Of a stretch of 64,000 nt of DNA, positions 27,877 to 35,844 are shown one piece after another. The stretch lies in assembly GCF_004348895.1 (NCBI RefSeq), contig NZ_RRZK01000002.1, positions 372,001-436,000 of the forward strand, given 5' to 3'. A model generated the notes under the pieces. The model did no database searches and was not told where the DNA came from. It saw only the letters and a program-made list of their open reading frames with translations. Numbering within the stretch: position 1 is the stretch's first letter; every line of letters begins with the position of its first letter. The position numbers and the translations under genes are program-made. The stretch comes from Pseudomonas vancouverensis (lineage in GTDB: Bacteria; Pseudomonadota; Gammaproteobacteria; Pseudomonadales; Pseudomonadaceae).

Positions 27877-28758
27877 ATGAAACGACTGCCTCCCCTGCCG
27901 GCGCTGCACACTTTTCTGATTACCGCGCAGTGCTGCAACTTCACCCGTGCTGCCGAACAGCTGTTTATCACCCAGGGCGCGGTCAGTCGGCAGATCGCCG
28001 GGCTGGAGGACTTTCTCGGATATGAACTGTTCGTCCGCCAGGCACGAGGCCTGGACCTGACGGCAGAAGGACGCGAATGGCTGCCACGGGTGCAACAGAT
28101 TTTCGCCTTGATCGACGAAGCCGTAGAGCAGACCGGCGAGAAGCGCGAGACCCTGCAACTGAAGGCCCCAACCTGCGTCATGCGCTGGTTGCTGCCGCGT
28201 TTGCTGCAATGGCAGAAGGAGCGTCCGGAGGTGCCCGTGGAACTGACCACCACGGTCAAGCACGGTGTGGATTTCCATCGCGAGCAGTTCGACGCAGCAG
28301 TGATGTACGGCCCGCCGCCGGACGGTTCGCTGGTGTCGCAAAAACTCTTCGATGAACAACTCACGCCGGTGTGTTCCAGACCGATGCTCGAAGGCCCCAC
28401 GCCTTTGCAGTCACCGGCCGACCTGCAACAGCACCTGTTGCTGCATCCGACCCGGGATGAACGGGACTGGAAGGCCTGGCTGAAGGCTGCCGACGTGCAC
28501 TTGACCAACGTCGGCAAGGGCCAGCATTTCGAAACCCTGGACCTGGCAATGTCGATGGCGTCACAAGGCACGGGGGTGGCGATTGGCGATTGGTCGCTGA
28601 TCGGCGATGACCTGGATGCCGGACGGCTGGTCATGCCTTTCGATCTGAAGGTGACAACGGGGTTGGGGTATTACCTGGTATTCCCGGAAAAACCCGCGCC
28701 TTCGCCGAAGTTGCGCGAATTGATGGGCTGGTTGGTGGAGCAGGCGCAGTCGCGCTAA
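27877..28758 (+). CDS. LysR family regulator, GcvA-like
   Basis: Regulator of 293 residues with an N-terminal winged helix (ALHTFLITAQCCNFTRAAEQLFITQGAVSRQIAGLEDFLG) and a C-terminal periplasmic-binding-protein-like effector domain with VMYGPPPDGSLV and ASQGTGVAIGDWSL. Its position, divergent from the decarboxylase-dehydrogenase-transporter cluster across 160 bases, makes it the likely regulator of that cluster, and the effector is probably the imported amino acid or its oxo acid (inference). The ATG follows a weak ribosome site. Confidence 0.9.
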   Translation: MKRLPPLPALHTFLITAQCCNFTRAAEQLFITQGAVSRQIAGLEDFLGYELFVRQARGLDLTAEGREWLPRVQQIFALIDEAVEQTGEKRETLQLKAPTCVMRWLLPRLLQWQKERPEVPVELTTTVKHGVDFHREQFDAAVMYGPPPDGSLVSQKLFDEQLTPVCSRPMLEGPTPLQSPADLQQHLLLHPTRDERDWKAWLKAADVHLTNVGKGQHFETLDLAMSMASQGTGVAIGDWSLIGDDLDAGRLVMPFDLKVTTGLGYYLVFPEKPAPSPKLRELMGWLVEQAQSR

Positions 28759-28772
28759 GCGCGAATTCCCCC

Positions 28773-28800
28773 TGTGGGAGCGAGCTTGCTCGCTCCCACA
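28773..28800. repeat. Single REP palindrome acting between convergent genes
   Basis: A perfect 13-bp stem, TGTGGGAGCGAGC with a TT centre, of the REP type. It lies between the ends of the LysR gene and the convergent oxidoreductase gene, where it probably ends transcription from both sides. Confidence 0.85.
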
Positions 28801-28814
28801 AATGATCCGGGAAC

Positions 28815-29429
28815 TCAGTACCCGACAGCAAAGCGCTGCCGCGAATGCTTCGGTGCTTCCACCTCATCGAGCATCGCAATCGCGTAATCGGCAAAGGTTA
28901 TCCAGCTTCGCCCTGCACTGCTCACCAGCAAATCATCCTTGCCGATTCGGAATGATCCAGTGCGCTCGCCCTCGACAAACTCCGCCGACGGCGACAGGAA
29001 GGTCCAGTCCAGCTCCTTTTCCTGACGCAGATTTTCCAGGAACAACGCACCGGCGCCCGCCTCGGCCTTGTACTCGTCCGGAAAGCCCTTGCTGTCGATC
29101 ACCCGCGTGCCGTCCGGCAACAACAGCGAACCGGCACCGCCCACCACCAGCAGGCGTTTGACCCCGGCCGCTTTCACCGGCCCGACCACCGCGCTGGCTG
29201 GCAAGGTGGCGAAATGCGCAGCGCTGATTACCACGTCATGCCCCTTGATCGCCGCTTGCAACGCGGCGGAATCGAGTGCATCGACATTCTTGCCGACCAC
29301 ACCGTCACGGGAACCGATTTTCGAGGTATCACGGGCGATGGCAGTGACGCTGTGGCCGCGACGCAGGGCTTCTTCCAGCAACTGGCTACCGGCACGACCG
29401 GTGGCGCCGATGATTGCGATTTTGCTCAT
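28815..29429 (-). CDS. NAD(P)-binding oxidoreductase (SDR, NmrA/YwnB-like)
   Basis: Protein of 204 residues with a Rossmann fold: IAIIGATGRAGSQLLEEALRRGH at the N terminus binds NAD(P), followed by DVVISAAHFA and KRLLVVGGAGSLL. Members of this atypical SDR group act as small NAD(P)-dependent reductases or redox sensors; the substrate is not known. The ATG at 29429 has GGAGAG eight bases upstream; the longer frame reads through a REPIN and is rejected. Confidence 0.88.
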   Translation of the reverse strand: MSKIAIIGATGRAGSQLLEEALRRGHSVTAIARDTSKIGSRDGVVGKNVDALDSAALQAAIKGHDVVISAAHFATLPASAVVGPVKAAGVKRLLVVGGAGSLLLPDGTRVIDSKGFPDEYKAEAGAGALFLENLRQEKELDWTFLSPSAEFVEGERTGSFRIGKDDLLVSSAGRSWITFADYAIAMLDEVEAPKHSRQRFAVGY

Positions 29430-29465
29430 GATGCTCTCCAGACAGGGTTGGCTTGATAAATTTTC

Positions 29466-29560
29466 TGTGGCGAGCGAGCTTGCTCGCGTTGGGCTGCGCA
29501 GCGGCCCCAAAAATCTTGCGAGTGCTGCGCACTCGAGCGGGAGCAAGCTCCCTCGCCACA
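29466..29560. repeat. REPIN upstream of the oxidoreductase gene
   Basis: Units TGTGGCGAGCGAGCTTGCTC at 29466-29488 and the inverted copy CGGGAGCAAGCTCCCTCGCC at 29538-29560. The left unit carries GCGAGC where the right carries GGGAGC, so it is a mixed pair. Confidence 0.88.
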
Positions 29561-29586
29561 AATGCGGCTGCAAAAATGTGTGTGGA

Positions 29587-30462
29587 TCACCACTTCATCT
29601 CGCCCTTGGCGACCTTCGCGCTCAGCTCCAGGGAGCTTTCATCACCCAGGGTCGGATAGCGCTTCTTCATCGCGGCGATCAATGCCGCAGAATCTTTTGC
29701 CTTGGCGGCCTCTTCATCGAACGCCTTGATGTAGTCAGCAGTGAACTGCACCGCTGCCAGCGAATGGTTGCCGTTGCCGAGGAAATGCCCCGGCACCACG
29801 GTTTTCGGTTTCAGGGTTTCGATGGAATGCAGCGTAGCCAACCAATCGGCATGGGACTGCGCGCTTTGGGTGTCGGCCATCCACAGGTGAATGCCTTGCG
29901 CCACCACGACACCGCCGACCACGGCCTTGATCGACGGAATCCACACGAAGCTGCGGTCCGGTTGCGGACCCTCAAGTCCGACCACCTGCAACTTCTGCCC
30001 TTCAAGGATCAGGCTGTCCCCCTTGAGCACCTCGGGCACCAGGGTTTTGGCCGGTACATCCGCGCCCATCTTCGGTCCCCAGAACGCCAGTTTGCCGTCG
30101 ACGGTGTGCTTGATGTGGTCAACGGTCGGCTGCGAGGCGAGCACCCTGGCCTTGGGGAATGCCGCGGTCAGGGTGTCGAGGCCGAAGTAGTAATCGGGAT
30201 CACCATGGCTGATGTAGATAGTGGTCAGTTGCTTGCCGCTGGCGCGGATTTTTTCCACCAGTTGTTCGGCCTGGGATTTGCCGAATTGCGCGTCCACCAG
30301 GATTGCATCTTTCTCACCGCTGACCAGCACCGAGGTCACCGGGAAAATCGCTTTTTCGCCGGGGTTGTAGACATCCAGCGTCAAGGTCGATGCACTGGCG
30401 TGGGCGGCGAAGCCGAGGACAGTGGCCAGGAATACGCGTTTGAAAGAGGTGAAGCCGATCAT
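29587..30462 (-). CDS. Secreted metallo-beta-lactamase-fold protein with unusual metal motif
   Basis: Protein of 291 residues with a Sec signal peptide ending near HASAS, so periplasmic. The MBL fold is recognised from SVLVSGEKDAILVDAQFG and TTIYISHGDPDYYFGLDTL, and a late PGH (His226). In place of the usual HxHxDH, the metal site reads His86-x-Asp88-x-Asp90, so the second and fourth histidines of the standard motif are missing. This matches a sub-family of MBL proteins whose substrates I do not know. ATG at 30462 is supported by the signal peptide. Transcribed divergently from the LysR gene at 30582. Confidence 0.85.
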   Translation of the reverse strand: MIGFTSFKRVFLATVLGFAAHASASTLTLDVYNPGEKAIFPVTSVLVSGEKDAILVDAQFGKSQAEQLVEKIRASGKQLTTIYISHGDPDYYFGLDTLTAAFPKARVLASQPTVDHIKHTVDGKLAFWGPKMGADVPAKTLVPEVLKGDSLILEGQKLQVVGLEGPQPDRSFVWIPSIKAVVGGVVVAQGIHLWMADTQSAQSHADWLATLHSIETLKPKTVVPGHFLGNGNHSLAAVQFTADYIKAFDEEAAKAKDSAALIAAMKKRYPTLGDESSLELSAKVAKGEMKW

Positions 30463-30581
30463 TGTTCACACCGTTATCAGAATGGAGAAGCCGAGTGGGC
30501 ATGGGCACAAAGCTTAGTTGCCTGACTCAGTACAAAAAATGCGATGCTTGGACATAGTTTGTTTCTGAAAGCGGGCAAATC

Positions 30582-31487
30582 ATGGATCGTCTACAAGCAA
30601 TGCGCGTGTTCGTCACGGTGGTCGACCTCGGCAGCCAGTCGGCGGCGGCCGATCATCTGGAGCTCTCGCGGCCAGTGGTATCGCGTTATCTGGCGGAACT
30701 GGAAGACTGGGTCGGCGCACGCCTGATGCATCGCACCACACGCAAGTTGAGCCTGACCGCCGCCGGCAATGAAATCCTGCCGCGCTGTCGGCAGATGCTC
30801 GACTTGACTGCCGACATGCAAGCCGCCGTCAGTGAACCGGACGATGCGCCACGCGGGCTGCTGCGCATCAGCGTCAGTACTTCCTTCGGCCAGGCACAAC
30901 TGGCGGACGCCATGGCGGCGTACGTCAAACGCTACCCCGGTGTCAGCGTCGACCTGCAGATGCTCGATCGCACAGTGAACCTGGTGGATGAACGCATCGA
31001 TCTGGCGATCCGCACCAGCAATGACCTCGACCCGAACCTGATCGCCCGCCGCCTGACAGTCTGCCGCTCGGTGATTTGCGCCTCCCCCGCTTACCTGCGC
31101 GAACATCCGGCGCCACAACGGGTCGAGGACCTGAGCCGGCATAACTGCCTGACCCATTCCTATTTCGGTAAAAGCCTGTGGCATTTCGAGCAGGACGGCG
31201 AGCCGGTGTCGATACCGGTGCAAGGCAACATCAGCGCTAACGAGGCCAGCACCTTGTTACGCGCAACCATCGCCGGCGCCGGGGTGGCCATGCTTCCTAC
31301 CTATCAGGCGGGTGTGCATATCCACAGCGGCGAGCTGGTGCGCCTGCTGCCCGCCGCCGAACCCCGGCAGATGAACGTGTACGCGGTGTATGCCTCGCGC
31401 AAGCACATGCCGGCGGCGCTGCGCAGCTTGCTGGATTTTCTGGTGGAAAGGTTTCCGCAGGAACCGGCGTGGGATATTGGCCTGTAA
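30582..31487 (+). CDS. LysR family transcriptional regulator
   Basis: Regulator of 301 residues of the CrgA/DsdC-like branch. The helix-turn-helix region is FVTVVDLGSQSAAADHLELSRPVVSRYLAELEDWVG, followed by HRTTRKLSLT; the effector domain follows with RIDLAIRTSNDLDPNLIARRL. It is divergent from the MBL-protein gene with 120 bases between the starts, which is the usual arrangement for regulator and target, so control of that gene is inferred. The ATG at 30582 is preferred; no strong ribosome site is visible. Confidence 0.9.
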   Translation: MDRLQAMRVFVTVVDLGSQSAAADHLELSRPVVSRYLAELEDWVGARLMHRTTRKLSLTAAGNEILPRCRQMLDLTADMQAAVSEPDDAPRGLLRISVSTSFGQAQLADAMAAYVKRYPGVSVDLQMLDRTVNLVDERIDLAIRTSNDLDPNLIARRLTVCRSVICASPAYLREHPAPQRVEDLSRHNCLTHSYFGKSLWHFEQDGEPVSIPVQGNISANEASTLLRATIAGAGVAMLPTYQAGVHIHSGELVRLLPAAEPRQMNVYAVYASRKHMPAALRSLLDFLVERFPQEPAWDIGL

Positions 31488-31550
31488 CAGAAACCTCCGT
31501 TTGGGAGCTAATGCCGTTCAATTAAGCAGATCTTCAGTTAGTGAGTTGAC

Positions 31551-31664
31551 CTGTGGAGAGAGAGCTCGCTCCCGTTTGAGTGCGTAGCACTCACAAAAAT
31601 ATGCTGGAATGCCGATTTTTCGGGGCCGCTGCGCAGCCCAACGCGAGCAAGCTCGCTCGCCACG
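31551..31664. repeat. REPIN, partly degraded
   Basis: Left unit CTGTGGAGAGAGAGCTCGCT at 31551-31574 is changed relative to other copies; the right unit ACGCGAGCAAGCTCGCTCGC at 31641-31664 is close to consensus. Confidence 0.8.
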
Positions 31665-31804
31665 AGAACTGGAAATGCTCAAGATTTGCTTGAGTGAACA
31701 GCACTCTCATGAGGGAACCGGCTTGTTGGCTCCAAGGCACCATCAATGTGTTGAATACCGCGTTATCGCTGGCAACCCGGCGCCGCTGACCTATGCTCAA
31801 AGTA

Positions 31805-31818
31805 ATACCCAAGGGTAT
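31805..31818. promoter_or_regulatory. 14-bp palindrome upstream of a small gene
   Basis: ATACCC-AA-GGGTAT is a perfect inverted repeat whose right end lies 20 bases before the ATG of the 58-residue membrane protein. This is a possible operator; the divergent or neighbouring AraC-type regulator cannot be assigned to it. Confidence 0.35.
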
Positions 31819-31838
31819 GCGTTCAGAGGTCAAACGCC

Positions 31839-32015
31839 ATGAACATCAAAACAAGAAGATACATCGCCATCTTCCTCACCTGTGCGTTCACGCTCGGGCT
31901 CTACGGTGCTGCGGCCTGGCGAGTGGAACAGTTGCGCAACCTGCCCCGCGAATACGCGAGCTGCAACTTCGAGCGTTGCATCCCGCATAACGCGACTCTC
32001 AACGCCCTGCGCTGA
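31839..32015 (+). CDS. Small single-span membrane protein, 58 residues
   Basis: ATG at 31839 with AGAGG ten bases upstream opens a frame starting MNIKTRRYIAIFLT. A basic N terminus is followed by one hydrophobic segment (residues about 8-27) and a polar tail of 30 residues with two cysteines (CNFERC). The basic start and short hydrophobic helix fit a membrane anchor with the tail in the periplasm. It ends nine bases before the convergent AraC stop. Ribosome site, composition and tight packing support a real gene. Function unknown. Confidence 0.65.
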   Translation: MNIKTRRYIAIFLTCAFTLGLYGAAAWRVEQLRNLPREYASCNFERCIPHNATLNALR

Positions 32016-32024
32016 TGCAAAGGC

Positions 32025-32921
32025 TCAGGTGTCGGTGTCCTGATCGGCCTTCAAGCGGTCGCGGAAGGCTTTGGGTGAAATTCCCACTCTGCGCCGGAAC
32101 AGCCGGGTGAAGTTGGTCGGATCGGAAAAGCCCAAGACATCGGACATTTCATAGATGGTCATGCTGGTGTAGGTCAGCAGGCGCTTGGCCTCGAGCAGTT
32201 GCCGCTCATGCATGATCTGCAAGGCCGGTTGCCCCGCCAGTTCACGGCAAGTGCCGTTGAGGTGCGACACGGAAATGCCCAATCGATGGGCCAGGTCCTC
32301 GACCTTGACGTGCTGCCGGTACGTCTCTTCCACCAACTGAATAAATCCGTTGAGGTATTCCCGGGCTCGTTGTGGTCGTGCCTGTGCCGTACGCCGCTGA
32401 AGCACCTGGCGGCTGAGCCAGACGACGATCACGCTCAGCAGCGAATGCATGAGCATTTCCCGCGCCGGCTGATGGCTGTTGTATTCGTTCTGCAAGGCAC
32501 TGAACAGGCTGTCGAGGTACCCGCCGTCCTTGCCGGCCGGGTAACTGTCGGCCTGCTCCAGGGCATTGAACGAATGCCCCAGTTGCACCTGCAGTTGAGC
32601 CACCAGCGGTGCTGCCAGTGTCACCACATACCCTTCCACGTCCTCGGAAAAGCGAAAACCATGCACCGACAAGGGTGGCAGGATCTGGATCGCCGGTTCC
32701 GTCAGATTTGAACGCTGGCCTTCGATTTCAAGCTCTGCCTGACCTTTGAAAACGAAGAGCAACTGGCACAAATCGGCATGACGGTGCGGATTGATGTGCC
32801 AATGATGTTCACGGCTGCGTTTGGAAATGGTTTCGCAATGAAGCAGATCGGGGGTCGGCCACTCCAGGCTTTCCCCATAGAGTTTGAATACTGGAATCGA
32901 AGGCAGGTCAGGCTTGTTCAT
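32025..32921 (-). CDS. AraC family regulator, PobR-like
   Basis: Regulator of 298 residues. The N-terminal cupin has HWHINPHRHADLCQLLFVFKGQ and PPLSVHGFRFSE, and the C-terminal HTH pair has VEDLAHRLGISVSHLNGTCRELAGQP and YEMSDVLGFSDPTNFTRLFRRRVGISP. The N-terminal pattern resembles PobR, activator of 4-hydroxybenzoate hydroxylase genes, from memory. No pobA lies nearby; its neighbour is an MFS exporter gene transcribed divergently, a possible target. ATG at 32921 is chosen by homology; the ribosome site is weak. Confidence 0.88.
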   Translation of the reverse strand: MNKPDLPSIPVFKLYGESLEWPTPDLLHCETISKRSREHHWHINPHRHADLCQLLFVFKGQAELEIEGQRSNLTEPAIQILPPLSVHGFRFSEDVEGYVVTLAAPLVAQLQVQLGHSFNALEQADSYPAGKDGGYLDSLFSALQNEYNSHQPAREMLMHSLLSVIVVWLSRQVLQRRTAQARPQRAREYLNGFIQLVEETYRQHVKVEDLAHRLGISVSHLNGTCRELAGQPALQIMHERQLLEAKRLLTYTSMTIYEMSDVLGFSDPTNFTRLFRRRVGISPKAFRDRLKADQDTDT

Positions 32922-33244
32922 CACGTCAATCCAGGCCTCGGAGTTGATGACGGGCGATAATCGCACCGATTGGCAGAATGCACAGGGCTCGCTTCAGTTT
33001 TCATCTCCAATTGACGGGCTCACGAGGAAAAATTGCAAGCGCTCGTCCTGCAAAAGTCAGCTCCGCCCGTCAGTCATCGTTGCGCGGTCGATCAAATGTA
33101 ACGGCTATGTGTAGATAACTTCATGTTGGAAAACATGGCGTGCTTGCGTGCGAGGCTATCGAATAGCTGCCTACCGATTTAAACTGGCCCATATTCCCCG
33201 TTCGTTCCACCCGGGCGGGTCAATTTCTGTCCGCAGGTTCCCCC
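32922..33244. other. Divergent intergenic region, AraC gene to exporter
   Basis: About 320 bases carrying the promoters of the AraC-type gene and the MFS exporter gene. A short inverted repeat CATGTT-GGAA-AACATG at 33122-33137 is the only palindrome noticed; it might be a regulator site. No gene was seen. Confidence 0.4.
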
Positions 33245-34762
33245 GTGACCAATCTTCACCAGCCTGACACGCCTAAACCGGCCATCCGCAGCGTGCTGAT
33301 CGCCTTGATGCTGGCGATCTTCCTCGGCGCACTGGACCAGACCATCGTCGCCGTTTCCATGCCGGCCATTTCCGCGCAATTCAAGGATGTCAGCCTGTTG
33401 GCCTGGGTGATCTCCGGCTACATGGTGGCAATGACGGTGGCGGTGCCGATCTACGGCAAACTGGGTGACCTGTACGGGCGGCGCAAGCTGATGCTGTTCG
33501 GCATGGGTTTGTTCACCTTGGCCTCGGTGTTCTGCGGCATGGCCCAGAGCATGGAGCAACTGGTGCTGGCGCGGATTTTCCAGGGCATTGGCGCCGGCGG
33601 CATGATTTCGGTGAGCCAGGCGATCATCGGCGACATCGTGCCGCCCCGCGAACGGGGTCGCTATCAGGGTTACTTCAGCAGTATGTATGCCGTGGCCAGC
33701 GTCGCCGGGCCGGTGCTCGGCGGCTACATGACCGAATACCTGTCGTGGCGCTGGGTGTTCCTGATCAACCTGCCGCTGGGTTTGGGGGCGTGGCTGGTGG
33801 CCAACCGCACCCTGGTCGGCCTGCCGATTCCGCAACGCAAACCGGTGATCGATTACCTCGGGACGTTGCTGATGATCATCGGCCTGACCGCGTTGCTGCT
33901 GGGCATCACCCAGGTCGGCCAGGGTCATTCGTGGCGCAGCAGCGAAGTGCTGGCCCTGCTCGCCAGTGCCGTGCTGGTGCTGGGCTTGTTCGTCGCTCAC
34001 GAACGGCGGGCGCGGGAGCCGTTGCTGCCCATGCACCTGTTCGCAAACCGCAATGCAATCCTGTGCTGGTGCACGATTTTCTTCACCAGCTTCCAGGCCA
34101 TTTCATTGATCGTATTGATACCGCTGCGCTTTCAAAGTGTGACCGGCGCTGGCGCCGACAGTGCCGCGCTGCACCTGCTGCCACTGGCCATGGGGCTGCC
34201 GATCGGTGCGTATTTCGCCGGTCGCCGGACCTCGGTCACCGGTCGCTACAAACCGATGATTCTCACCGGCGCCCTGCTGATGCCGATCTCGATTCTCGGC
34301 ATGGCCTTCAGCGCGCCGCAAGCCGTGGTGCTGAGCAGCCTGTTCATGTTGCTCTGCGGGATTTCCTCGGGCATGCAGTTCCCGACGTCGTTGGTGGGGA
34401 CGCAGAACTCGGTAGCACAACGGGACATAGGCGTGGCCACCAGCACCACCAACCTGTTCCGTTCGCTGGGTGGCGCAGTGGGCGTGGCCTTGATGTCGGC
34501 GCTGTTGCTGGCGCTGTTGCAGGATTCCAGTTTCGCGCACCTGGCCGGTTCTTCCTTGATGGCCGAGGGCAGTTCGGGGAATGTGTTGCTTGATGGTTTG
34601 AACGCCGCACCGGGTGATGCCCAGAACGCCTTGCGCGCCGAGCTGCTGCTGACATTCCGGCATCTGCTGATGGTCAGCGCGGCAGTGTCGTTGCTGGGAT
34701 TGGCGGCGGCGATTGCCATGCCGAACATGCTGTTGCGTGGGCGGGAGGACAAGGCCAAGTAA
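33245..34762 (+). CDS. MFS multidrug exporter, DHA2/EmrB-QacA type
   Basis: Inner-membrane proton antiporter of 505 residues with fourteen predicted helices. Motifs are ALDQTIVAVSMPAI in helix 1, the loop GKLGDLYGRRKLML and the antiporter motif C region SVAGPVLGGYMTEYLSWRWVFLINLP. It probably exports lipophilic drugs or aromatic acids. The start is GTG at 33245, preceded by a weak site. No membrane-fusion gene lies beside it, so it probably works alone. Possible control by the divergent PobR-like regulator is inferred. Confidence 0.92.
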   Translation: MTNLHQPDTPKPAIRSVLIALMLAIFLGALDQTIVAVSMPAISAQFKDVSLLAWVISGYMVAMTVAVPIYGKLGDLYGRRKLMLFGMGLFTLASVFCGMAQSMEQLVLARIFQGIGAGGMISVSQAIIGDIVPPRERGRYQGYFSSMYAVASVAGPVLGGYMTEYLSWRWVFLINLPLGLGAWLVANRTLVGLPIPQRKPVIDYLGTLLMIIGLTALLLGITQVGQGHSWRSSEVLALLASAVLVLGLFVAHERRAREPLLPMHLFANRNAILCWCTIFFTSFQAISLIVLIPLRFQSVTGAGADSAALHLLPLAMGLPIGAYFAGRRTSVTGRYKPMILTGALLMPISILGMAFSAPQAVVLSSLFMLLCGISSGMQFPTSLVGTQNSVAQRDIGVATSTTNLFRSLGGAVGVALMSALLLALLQDSSFAHLAGSSLMAEGSSGNVLLDGLNAAPGDAQNALRAELLLTFRHLLMVSAAVSLLGLAAAIAMPNMLLRGREDKAK

Positions 34763-34793
34763 TCACATCGGGCTAACTGCATTCACGAGCAAG

Positions 34794-34857
34794 CTCGTTC
34801 CCACAAGGGTTCTTCGTAGATCAATGTGGGAGCGAGCCTGCTCGCGGAAGCGACTTT
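34794..34857. repeat. Compact REPIN after the exporter gene
   Basis: CACGAGCAAGCTCGTTCCCA at 34794 and the inverted GTGGGAGCGAGCCTGCTCGC ending at 34857, only about 20 bases apart. It lies between convergent genes and probably forms one large hairpin. Confidence 0.85.
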
Positions 34858-34871
34858 TCAGACAATCTCCG

Positions 34872-35720
34872 TCAAGGGCTGTAATACCCGACTGCTACCA
34901 GAAAGTGCCCGACCTTCTTCAGGTACGCATGCTTGTTCTCGACCTTGCCGGTCACCGGGTTTTTCCAGCGGTATTCATACTCGCCATGGTCCTGCGTCGC
35001 CATCATTGCCAGGATCGGTTCACCCACCGGCTTGTCTTCCGGGTCTTCGATCTTGCTGAAATCGGTGTTGATCAAACGCAGATTGGTGCCGTGAGCCACG
35101 TAGCGTTTGGTGTCCAGATCGACCACAAACACGTACAGGTCATCCTGCAAATAGCCGCCCTTGAGGGAATTGATCGCCGTCAACGTGCCTTTCTCGTCCT
35201 TGGCCAGATCCATCGCCGCCTTGTTGAGAAGGGCCATCGCCTGCTCCGCTGAAGCGCGCGGCATGTAATAGCCCACGGCCAGGATCCGGTCGCCGACGCG
35301 CTGGTAGTAGACATGCTTGCGTTCGACCTTGCCGTCGGCCCAGTTCTGCCAGCGATATTCGGCCTGCTGAATGCCGTTGCCCTCAGGAACCTTCAGCGCA
35401 TCCTTGAAGGTTTTCTGCAGGTCCGGCCCCAGGACCTCCGACACGTCCCGGCCAATCAGCGCCGAAGAAGGCCCGCCGCTGGCGAGCATCACACCCTTGG
35501 TGTCGAGGACAAAGACATAACGGTCCTTGTCGACGAATTCGCCCTGACGACTGAACGCCGCAAAGGCCTTGTCGCCATTGTCGTGGTAGTAGGCCAGGGC
35601 TTTTTCCAACAAGGCGACGGCCGCTTTGCTGTCATCCTTTTCCGTCCCGGCGGCGTGAACCTGACCCAGGCACAGCACCAGCATGCCGCACAGCCAGGTC
35701 AATTTATGCAGAAACCCCAT
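34872..35720 (-). CDS. Periplasmic protein with two Cache domains and no output domain
   Basis: Protein of 282 residues with a signal peptide ending near GQVHA. Two tandem single-Cache units follow: each has a D..YVFVLD stretch (RYVFVLDTKGVMLASGG near residue 70; LYVFVVDLDTKRYVAHG near residue 200) and ends in YRW.N...GK...K..Y.....VG..I.AVGYY. Cache domains are normally the sensor part of chemoreceptors and kinases, but here no membrane anchor or signalling domain is attached. It may be a soluble ligand-binding partner for another receptor. ATG at 35720 has AGGGA upstream. Confidence 0.85.
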   Translation of the reverse strand: MGFLHKLTWLCGMLVLCLGQVHAAGTEKDDSKAAVALLEKALAYYHDNGDKAFAAFSRQGEFVDKDRYVFVLDTKGVMLASGGPSSALIGRDVSEVLGPDLQKTFKDALKVPEGNGIQQAEYRWQNWADGKVERKHVYYQRVGDRILAVGYYMPRASAEQAMALLNKAAMDLAKDEKGTLTAINSLKGGYLQDDLYVFVVDLDTKRYVAHGTNLRLINTDFSKIEDPEDKPVGEPILAMMATQDHGEYEYRWKNPVTGKVENKHAYLKKVGHFLVAVGYYSP

Positions 35721-35810
35721 TGCGCATCCCTCGTCTTGTTGGTGTTTTCAAGAGCGTAGACGGCAATGGGGCATGTATGGATATTCAGCGAAGAGCAGTG
35801 TGCGGACAAA

Positions 35811-35837
35811 CCCTTTGCCGGCCAAGCCGGCAAAGGG
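35811..35837. terminator. Intrinsic-type hairpin after the coiled-coil gene
   Basis: Perfect 12-bp stem CCCTTTGCCGGC with a CAA loop. It lies directly beyond the minus-strand stop at 35845, with TTTGT following on that strand. Confidence 0.75.
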
Positions 35838-35844
35838 ACGTGAC

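Larger units (their letters stand above)
31488..31838. other. Intergenic region with REPIN and a small-gene promoter region
   Basis: About 350 bases after the LysR stop. It holds a REPIN at 31551-31664 and a 14-bp palindrome at 31805-31818 shortly before the small membrane-protein gene. No other gene is convincing. Confidence 0.5.
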
